Positions 14,086 through 19,868 of a DNA stretch of 19,868 nucleotides are shown piece by piece (positions within the stretch are counted from its first letter, which is position 1; each line of letters begins with the position of its first letter). A program made the position numbers and the translations under genes. Source of the stretch: Gemmatimonadota bacterium (lineage in GTDB: Bacteria; Latescibacterota; UBA2968; UBA8231); contig PATE01000071.1 of assembly GCA_002712305.1 (NCBI GenBank), positions 4,753-24,620 on the forward strand, read 5' to 3'. The notes under the pieces were generated by a model. The model saw nothing but the letters and a program-made list of their open reading frames with translations, had not been told where the DNA came from and did no database searches.

Positions 14086-15927
14086 CTAGTCGTCGTCATC
14101 CCTGTCGCTGAGCAACTCTCCGCGCTGCAAGCGTTCCGCATTCTCAGTCGACCAGAGAATGTTCTTCATCACCTTCTGCGCCGTGATGTAGCGCGTCGCT
14201 GCCAGCATGTGGATACGCTTCTCTTCGGCGTCGTCGCTCAGATCGTAGTGCCGAAATGCCGCCTCCAGGACCTGGAACATGTGCAACTCGGCATCTTCGC
14301 GCAGCATGATGTGCGCCAGAGCATGCCGCAGAGGCGTGATGTCGTGGCCTTCCTCCAGATACTGATTCACCAGGATCTCAGCTTCAGCCACCTTCTGAAA
14401 GTCGGCGAATTCCTGCAGGCGGGTCAGCATCTGTTCGGGTGAATCGAAGGTCTCTTCTCCGGGCAATCGCTGGCCCTCTCTCGGCACGCGCGCCGAGGGC
14501 ATGTTGAGCCAGCGCAGATACGTGCAGAAGACGGCGCCGTGGAACAGGCCGCGCAGCAATTCCGCAGACGGGGCGAGTTGGAAGGCGCGATACAGACCGT
14601 GGGCGTAGGAATAGATGTTCGCCACGTCGTGCCAGTCGCCCTCGTTTTTGAGGTGAAATCGCACGGTGCGCACAGCACCTGCGTAGGTCATGGCCCGGCA
14701 GATCGCCAGCGGACTTACACCGGCCCGCAATTCTTCTTCCACCTGCTGAACGATGGGCTCGAAGTCGTCGCCGAGCAGGACCTGAGCAAAGGCGGAGACG
14801 TCCAGGGTCTTTTCGTCCGCTGTCTGATTCGCGGCCCAGATCTCATCGACTCGAGCAAGTACGGGGTCTAACACGGGAACGGCGTCCTGCCAGCGTGAGG
14901 TCTCCTCATGCCGGGTGCGGGACACGAGGTCGACGACGATGGGTCGCAGAATCTCGTGGGCACCTCGCCATTCTACGTAATCGAGTCCTTCAAACATCTT
15001 GTTGGCAAAGTCGAGGGCATGCCCGTCGCCGGTGAAGTAGAAGTCGGTGGCCGTGGTGAAGACGAAGTCTGCCAGCGTCTCCACCGGCTCACCCCGGTCG
15101 TGAAGCGTGAGCAGGATGCGCTCGGCGGCCCCCCGGTCACGCAGGTCGATGTAGCGACGGAACCAACGTTTCAGCGTCACCAGGTCCGGGTCTTCATTCG
15201 ATCGCGGAAAGGGGAAGCGCTGACGCCGGGAACTGCCGGAGGTTCGGTTGGCGATCTGGGTCAGGCCGTGTACGAGAAACAGATTGTGATCGGCCGCGTC
15301 GATGTCGTCCCACAGATTCGCGCACAGCGTGAGGATGGCGACACCCGAAGACCAGCCCTCGTTCGTCTTATGCGCGCCATAGAACAGGCCGTGTTGCACG
15401 ATCTCCTGCGGCGTGGCACCCGACTCGCGCAAGGCGGTGACCGCCTTGGCGATGAGGAAGGTCGAGCGGTCTTTCAAACCCTGTTCAAGGGTCCGCATGC
15501 CGCGATCGACGAGTCGCTGCCGGGCCGCCTCACGGGCACCCTTGGGGATGCCCACAAACAAGACATCGTCCCGTACCTCCACGGGGAAGCTGGCGACATC
15601 ATCTCCGTTGGTCAGGAAACACCCACCGGTCTTCAGGTCGAATTCCCAGTGGTGCCAGTGGCAGATGAGCACCCCGTCACGCACACTGCCCTCGGACAGA
15701 GGGTAGCCCATGTGCGGGCACCGATTGTCGCAGGCGTAGAACCCGTCTTCGTAGCGGTAGACGGCCAGGTGATTGCCATCGACGGTGAAGGGTTTGCCCA
15801 CCCCTTCTTCTACATCAGCAGCCGGACAGAGTTCGCGGAATACGACATCCTCGGGTGCCACGGTCGGTGGGGGGCTCTGGTCGTGATCGAAATCGACGGC
15901 GACAGAATCGGACGTTGGCTGGCTCAT
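14086..15927 (-). CDS. Rieske [2Fe-2S] protein with a long helical C-terminal domain
   Basis: This is a 613-residue fusion. The N-terminal ~130 residues are a Rieske-type ferredoxin domain: Cys70-Pro-His72 (NRCPHMGYPLSEG) and Cys89-x2-His92 (ICHWHHWEFD) are the cluster ligands, with 16 residues between the two boxes, as in soluble Rieske ferredoxins and oxygenases. Beyond it lies a ~480-residue region that is almost wholly helical, starting with LFYGAHKTNEGWSSGVAILT (181-200) and containing many His residues, e.g. VRFHLKNEGDWHDVANIYSYAHG. I do not recognise this as a ring-hydroxylating oxygenase domain; no Asp/His/His mononuclear iron motif is visible. A link to questin-oxidase-like proteins is a possibility I cannot test. 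It begins the operon. The ATG has GAAGGAAG upstream. It is probably an electron-transfer or redox enzyme for the following genes. Confidence 0.82.
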   Translation of the reverse strand: MSQPTSDSVAVDFDHDQSPPPTVAPEDVVFRELCPAADVEEGVGKPFTVDGNHLAVYRYEDGFYACDNRCPHMGYPLSEGSVRDGVLICHWHHWEFDLKTGGCFLTNGDDVASFPVEVRDDVLFVGIPKGAREAARQRLVDRGMRTLEQGLKDRSTFLIAKAVTALRESGATPQEIVQHGLFYGAHKTNEGWSSGVAILTLCANLWDDIDAADHNLFLVHGLTQIANRTSGSSRRQRFPFPRSNEDPDLVTLKRWFRRYIDLRDRGAAERILLTLHDRGEPVETLADFVFTTATDFYFTGDGHALDFANKMFEGLDYVEWRGAHEILRPIVVDLVSRTRHEETSRWQDAVPVLDPVLARVDEIWAANQTADEKTLDVSAFAQVLLGDDFEPIVQQVEEELRAGVSPLAICRAMTYAGAVRTVRFHLKNEGDWHDVANIYSYAHGLYRAFQLAPSAELLRGLFHGAVFCTYLRWLNMPSARVPREGQRLPGEETFDSPEQMLTRLQEFADFQKVAEAEILVNQYLEEGHDITPLRHALAHIMLREDAELHMFQVLEAAFRHYDLSDDAEEKRIHMLAATRYITAQKVMKNILWSTENAERLQRGELLSDRDDDD

Positions 15928-16020
15928 GGCAGGGCTTCCTTCAGGGGGAGTGATGCCACAAAGCTGTTCATCTGGAGGTCGGGCGCAACTGTCCGCTGGG
16001 CCAGGTGGTGTCGATCAGGG
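15928..16020. promoter_or_regulatory. Spacer upstream of the Rieske operon
   Basis: This 93-nt stretch lies between the start of the Rieske operon and the first recognisable codons of the membrane-protein remnant. It must hold the promoter of the operon, because the DUF6785-like wreck on the other side is 5'-truncated. I see no clear -35/-10 pair or operator. It may also contain unrecognisable debris of the missing N-terminus. Confidence 0.3.
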
Positions 16021-17076
16021 CGTGCGCCGGGAATCCTCGGCATCGTGAGCGATCAGAAACTTGGGATCTTCGGTGCGGCCCCCAAGCCAATCCTCGTCAA
16101 TCAGGGTCAGGGCGCGATGCTCGTGCTGGTTCTGTTTGGCCTCTAGTTGGCACGTGGCCACCTGCAGCAGGTGTGGAGGAAGGCCATCCACCGCGATCCG
16201 GACGTGGACGATTCGGGGGAGATGATGTCCTACCGGTCGGCCGTTTTCTGTCTGGGTGGTGGATCGCTGACGTTGATTGGATGGCTCGCTGCTTCGGGAC
16301 TGAGTCTGTGGGCAGCGATCGCGACGGTCGTGCTGGCCCTGCTCATCTTCGTAGGGCTCACACGTGTCGTGGCAGAGAGCGGGGTTGCTACTGCGGTGAG
16401 TCCGCTCATTGCAGCATCGACGCTGGTGTCAGCGACGGGCTCGGAGGTACTCGGCCCTACCGGGTTGGTGGGCTTGGCCTATGCGCACGTCTGGTCCACC
16501 GACATTCGCACGTTTGTCATGGCCTCGTGTATCCACAGTCTCAAGCTCAGCGAACACATGGATCGCAACATCCGGCCCCTGTTCTGGGTGTTGCTGCTGG
16601 CCATCGTGATCAGCCTGATTGGATCCATCAGCACGATTCTCTATCTGGCCTATGAATATGGAGGGATCAATCTCAATGGCTGGTTTTTCGGCGGCGGCAC
16701 GCGGGCACCCTTCAACTTCATCGCCGACAAACTGCAGACACCCGCCGGCCCGAGTCTGGAGGGTTGGGTGAATTCGATCCTCGGCGGTGGTTTCATGACG
16801 ATACTCATGGCCGCTCGCCACCGACTGTTGTGGTGGCCCCGGCACCCCATTGGCTACCCGATTTCGATGGTGTGGCTCATGGACCAACTCTGGTTCAGCA
16901 TCTTTCTGGCGTGGCTGTTCAAGCTTGTCATCATCAAATACGGTGGCCCGGCATTCTACACACGTGCACGCCCCTTCTTTCTGGGGCTGATCGCCGGTCA
17001 GTTCGTGACGGCTGCGATCTGGCTTGTGATCGATTCTTTTACGGGAATGACAGACAACGTTGTGTTCTGGATCTGA
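16021..17076 (+). pseudogene. 5'-truncated membrane protein of the DUF6785/DUF6784 type, with an internal TAG
   Basis: The frame from about 16021 reads GILGIVSDQKLGIFGA, then GAMLVLVLFGL, meets TAG at 16144-16146, and goes on in the same frame as LARGHLQQVWRKA, DSGEMMSYRSAVF and several hydrophobic segments to TGA 17074-17076. The tail WWPRHPIGYPISMVWLMDQLW, followed by YTRARPFFLGLIAGQF, is the pattern of the DUF6784 C-terminal domain. Intact DUF6785 family members are about 640-680 residues; the N-terminal ~300 are missing here and the Rieske operon occupies the place. The TAG replaces what is usually a Trp codon (FGLWLARGHL), a single-base change. A 309-residue product could in theory start at TTG 16147, but it would lack half the membrane segments. 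Six or more transmembrane stretches remain. I call it a decayed gene. Confidence 0.75.
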
Positions 17077-17107
17077 TGACCTGACCAGCAAGCACCATGA
17101 TTCGGGG

Positions 17108-18823
17108 TCACCGATAACGCGCCATCACTTCGACCTTCGATTCGCCATCGGCGCGAATCATCCGAACCGTCTCACCGAAGCGCCGGGTTTCCGGGTCGAC
17201 CACTCCCCCCCGTGCCTCGATCTCCACGATCTCACGATCCCGCCACTTCTGGGGGAGCACGAAGGCAAAGGGGCCCCCGTCACCGGAGAAGGTGGCGGCC
17301 AGTCTCTCACCATCCCATTGAATCGACTCGCAGCGCCAGGTCTCTCGGGCTTCGAGGAAGGTGAGCCACTGGTCGAAGGACCACACCGGCATCTCGCGTT
17401 CGAGACCTAGTCGAACAAGAGCCAGACCCTGGTCACGTGAGAAGCGCACCCAGTTGGATGGGTGAATGCAGGTGGCGTGGGGCACGTGGAATCGCTGTGC
17501 TACATCGTCGAGTACCCGTCCGAGCACCGTCTCCCACAGTTCGGGCGACATGCGATAGGAGTAGGGCACGTTTTCGGGTCCAAAGTAGACGTCGTCCATC
17601 GTGTGCGTGTGCTGTTGGCGTACCGAGATCAACTCACCGTCTGGGAGTCCGAACCTCAGGGGCATGGCAGCTCCAAATCCGGCGTAGGGGGCGTATCCAC
17701 GATCACGAAGGAAGGTGCTGCAGAAGTAGTTGCCATCCATGCCTACCCCGCACTCGGCCATGCCGCGCACCGGTTCGAGATACCCGGCCCATGAGATGCA
17801 GTGGTTGCGCAGGCTGCGCGCGGGGACACCGAACATCTCTTCGAACTCCCGGATCTGTCGCACCATCTCGTCTACGCGGGCGGATACAGGTGCACCATCG
17901 AGGGCACGGATATTCGGGTGGGGTCCCACGTCGTGATGCTTCTGGTAGTCAGCTACATCCGCCGGCGTCGAATGGGTGTTGCCGGGGATCAGATATAGAT
18001 TCATCCGGCCACCGGCGTCCGTCATCTCACGAAACTGCTGCTGATTCCATTCGACATCCGCCGTGTCCTCGTCGCCGGAATACACGACGATCCCCGGGAC
18101 GCCCTGGGGCAGATGCCACATGTGGGGAACCGGACAGGGGAAGAGGCTGGTCGCCAGTTCTAACAGCAGTCGTCCGAGCAGGTCGGCATAGGGGATCGAG
18201 TCGGGTTCCTGGGGGCCAATGTGGCAGGCCAGATGGGAAGGCCGTGCCGGCCCATCGGCCCTGCCCGTGGATTCGGTGTTGGCGGGGTCTCCCTGGCGAA
18301 GCATCAACACCGCCAGGGGCAGATCAAAGGCCAGGGCCATGATCGAACCTTTGCCCACGCTGCGTTGAACGATGCCAGGGCCTTCCATGTCGACTTCCTC
18401 TCCCGCCTGGTAGAGGACCGCCCACATGGCCGCATCCTCCTCCATCCGCTTCCATCGCTGGCTCGGACCGACGACGACGAGACTTTCCCCAGCCAGTCCC
18501 GCCATCGGGGCCTGGGTCAGGCGCAGTCGCTGCGGAGACTCCATCAAACCGTCTACGCCGACACCGGCGGCCTGCGCCAGAGTTGACCCCGGCAGACACA
18601 CGATGAGATTGCCGCCGCGCTGTACGAAGCCGAGTGCGGCAGATGCGAACGAACCATCCTCATCCACACCGGCGGGAAAAACCAGGACGGGAGTCTCTTC
18701 GACATCCAAGTCCTCGAGTTCGCCGCCCGCTACCTGACGCACATTCATCAGCCCCCACACGCTGAGGATCTCATTTGTGTAGGCGCCGAGCCCCTTTCCA
18801 TCGTTCAGCAATCCGATACGCAT
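17108..18823 (-). CDS. ThuA/GATase-like plus polysaccharide-deacetylase-like protein
   Basis: This is a 571-residue two-part protein. The first ~190 residues (MRIGLLNDGKGLGAYTNEIL, then TPVLVFPAGVDEDGSF and GFVQRGGNLIVCLPG) have the alternating strand/helix order and Gly-rich turns of the class I glutamine-amidotransferase-like/ThuA fold. No catalytic Cys nucleophile in a recognisable elbow is visible. The second part resembles NodB-type deacetylases: GIVVYSGDEDTADV (244-257) with Asp251 and Asp253 as likely metal/base residues, then KHHDVGPHPN (295-304) and RNHCISWAGY further on. The standard HxxxH pair is not clear, so activity on N-acetyl groups is uncertain. The last ~120 residues form a beta-rich tail. 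It starts 5 nt after the stop of the Gfo/Idh gene, with AGGAAGG about 9 nt before the ATG, so the two are coupled. It is probably cytoplasmic; no signal peptide is seen. Confidence 0.7.
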   Translation of the reverse strand: MRIGLLNDGKGLGAYTNEILSVWGLMNVRQVAGGELEDLDVEETPVLVFPAGVDEDGSFASAALGFVQRGGNLIVCLPGSTLAQAAGVGVDGLMESPQRLRLTQAPMAGLAGESLVVVGPSQRWKRMEEDAAMWAVLYQAGEEVDMEGPGIVQRSVGKGSIMALAFDLPLAVLMLRQGDPANTESTGRADGPARPSHLACHIGPQEPDSIPYADLLGRLLLELATSLFPCPVPHMWHLPQGVPGIVVYSGDEDTADVEWNQQQFREMTDAGGRMNLYLIPGNTHSTPADVADYQKHHDVGPHPNIRALDGAPVSARVDEMVRQIREFEEMFGVPARSLRNHCISWAGYLEPVRGMAECGVGMDGNYFCSTFLRDRGYAPYAGFGAAMPLRFGLPDGELISVRQQHTHTMDDVYFGPENVPYSYRMSPELWETVLGRVLDDVAQRFHVPHATCIHPSNWVRFSRDQGLALVRLGLEREMPVWSFDQWLTFLEARETWRCESIQWDGERLAATFSGDGGPFAFVLPQKWRDREIVEIEARGGVVDPETRRFGETVRMIRADGESKVEVMARYR

Positions 18824-18828
18824 ATCGA

Positions 18829-19868
18829 TCAGCCTTCCTGCGGAGGGTCACCCGCGGCGCGCGCCGGCCCCGGACGGAAATCAGGAACGCTGAGGGTTCG
18901 GCCCGCCTCGATGGCGTCGGCGGCAATGATCGCCGGCGCTGCCGTGTCCATAGCAGCATACACATCGAAGGACAACTCCTGTCGGCCAAGCACCGCGTCG
19001 CGGAAGGCAGCGTGTACGTAGTAGTCGGCATCGCCGTGTCCGCTTGCCCTGGCCTCAGCAGGGGCGTCTGTGCGTTCGAATCGCCAGTCCATGTCGGCCA
19101 TGTCGTGCTGCTGGTTGTCAGCACGCCACATCTTTGGGCGATCTCGTCCGCTGCGCGCCCATTCGACCGATCCGTTGGTCCCCATCACCTGATACCAGTG
19201 ATGACCCCGAGCGTGGCTTACGGGCTGGGTGAAGCCGGTGGCCATTCTCAGCAAGGCGTCCTTCTCTGTCTTCATGAGAGCCACCTGCATATCCGGTGCG
19301 GTGATCTCGGGATGCGCATAACTCGGTGATCCGGTGCTCATGCAGGCGACTTCGGTGACGCGGTCATCGAGAACCTTGAGCATGGGGCTCAGTTCATGAG
19401 GTAGATAATGGATGGGTGGCATCCGTTGAATCCACGTCGGCTGGGCATCCGGATACGCCGGCAACTCGTCGATCTCGCAGTGTCGCCCTGACTTCGCATC
19501 CTGGAAGAACATGCGAGTACCGTAGTAGCCGATGTACTGACCTTCACAGAAAGTGACACGGCCAATCTGACCTTCCTCGACGATCTGGCGCCACGCATCG
19601 ACAAACCCCCAATAGCGGGTCTGCTCAGCCAACTGATACACTTTGCCGGAGCGCTCGGTGGCCAGCACGATCCGCCAGCAATCTTCCATCGTGTGTGCGG
19701 CGGGCACCTCGGAGTTCACATGTTTGCCAGCCTCGAGCGCCATGGCGGCCAGTGCACCCTGTTCCTCGCAGCGCACGCACAATGCGACGGCATCGACGGT
19801 TTCATCGGCGAGGAGCTCTTCGTAGCGAGTCGTGGCGCTGACATCCCCGCCGTACTCGATCGCTGCGC
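18829..19868 (-). CDS. Gfo/Idh/MocA-family oxidoreductase (5' end beyond the right edge)
   Basis: The open frame continues past the first internal start codon at 19782 to the right edge with family-like sequence (YEELLADETVDAVALCVRC), so the true start and the N-terminal Rossmann GxGxxG lie outside the window. About 346 codons are visible. The segment ALEAGKHVNSEVPAAHT holds the position of the family's EKP motif, here EVP, a variant in which the catalytic lysine is absent. Further landmarks are YQLAEQTRYWGFVDAW, PIHYLPHELSPMLKVL, HHWYQVMGTNGSVEW and YYVHAAFRDAVLG. Such enzymes act on sugars, inositols or related polyols with NAD(P), and EVP-type members may be non-canonical. It is followed by the deacetylase-like gene 5 nt on, suggesting action on the same modified sugar. 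Confidence 0.88.
   Translation of the reverse strand, partial: AAIEYGGDVSATTRYEELLADETVDAVALCVRCEEQGALAAMALEAGKHVNSEVPAAHTMEDCWRIVLATERSGKVYQLAEQTRYWGFVDAWRQIVEEGQIGRVTFCEGQYIGYYGTRMFFQDAKSGRHCEIDELPAYPDAQPTWIQRMPPIHYLPHELSPMLKVLDDRVTEVACMSTGSPSYAHPEITAPDMQVALMKTEKDALLRMATGFTQPVSHARGHHWYQVMGTNGSVEWARSGRDRPKMWRADNQQHDMADMDWRFERTDAPAEARASGHGDADYYVHAAFRDAVLGRQELSFDVYAAMDTAAPAIIAADAIEAGRTLSVPDFRPGPARAAGDPPQEG

Noticed and set aside
14908-16146. Plus-strand open frame of 412 codons
   Set aside because: Mostly the antisense of the Rieske gene, which has full motif support. Only its last ~40 codons have meaning, as the upstream part of the truncated membrane-protein gene.
1-19868. CRISPR array, insertion sequence, integrase, tRNA or rRNA
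   Set aside because: No spaced direct repeats, transposase motifs, terminal inverted repeats or RNA-gene landmarks were seen by eye on either strand.

Overview
The window (about 19.9 kb, GC-rich) reads as a bacterial chromosome of the metabolically versatile kind seen in Poribacteria, Latescibacterota or Planctomycetes. The clues are three phytanoyl-CoA-dioxygenase-like (PhyH) oxygenases, a Gfo/Idh/MocA-type dehydrogenase, an HpaI-type aldolase, a DUF6785/DUF6784-type membrane protein, a PHP phosphoesterase and a Rieske protein, all in short tightly packed operons. The lineage is inferred from gene content only. I see no rRNA, tRNA, CRISPR array, insertion sequence or phage gene.

Layout, left to right. 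(1) Positions 1-2317, minus strand: two tandem paralogues of an unrecognised ~400-residue family, 2 nt apart; the second runs off the left edge. (2) 2480-3174, plus: the wreck of a SAM-dependent O-methyltransferase gene, with an in-frame stop and the SAM-binding middle deleted. (3) 3238-5812, minus: three overlapping genes, PhyH oxygenase, HpcH/HpaI aldolase and D-2-hydroxyacid dehydrogenase, which look like one catabolic or interconversion module. (4) 5945-6778, plus: a second PhyH oxygenase transcribed divergently. (5) 6803-7223: a perfect palindrome, a toxin gene reduced to its two ends, and an intact CopG-like antitoxin, i.e. an orphaned toxin-antitoxin remnant. (6) 7257-10209, plus: a GT-B glycosyltransferase overlapping a beta-propeller protein, then a short-chain dehydrogenase. 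(7) 10259-10524: two inverted repeats, a good ribosome binding site and a signal-peptide-like N-terminus that leads into the antisense of another gene; probably the surviving 5' end of a lost exported-protein gene. (8) 10525-15927, minus: a five-gene operon (Rieske/helical fusion, PHP phosphoesterase, PhyH oxygenase, alpha/beta hydrolase, unknown beta-rich protein). (9) About 16021-17076, plus: a 5'-truncated DUF6785-like membrane protein gene with an internal TAG. (10) 17108-19868, minus: a Gfo/Idh/MocA dehydrogenase (cut by the right edge) followed 5 nt later by a ThuA/GATase-like plus polysaccharide-deacetylase-like protein.

The common theme is oxidation, cleavage and reduction of small organic acids or sugar derivatives, with iron-dependent oxygenases at the head of several modules. 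Substrates cannot be read from the sequence. A second theme is decay: three clear gene wrecks and one probable one lie between intact operons, which suggests recent gene loss or rearrangement at module borders. I did not find a convincing new defence or mobile system. The most unusual items are the degraded toxin next to an intact antitoxin and palindrome, the Rieske/helical fusion operon, and the tandem unknown paralogues.
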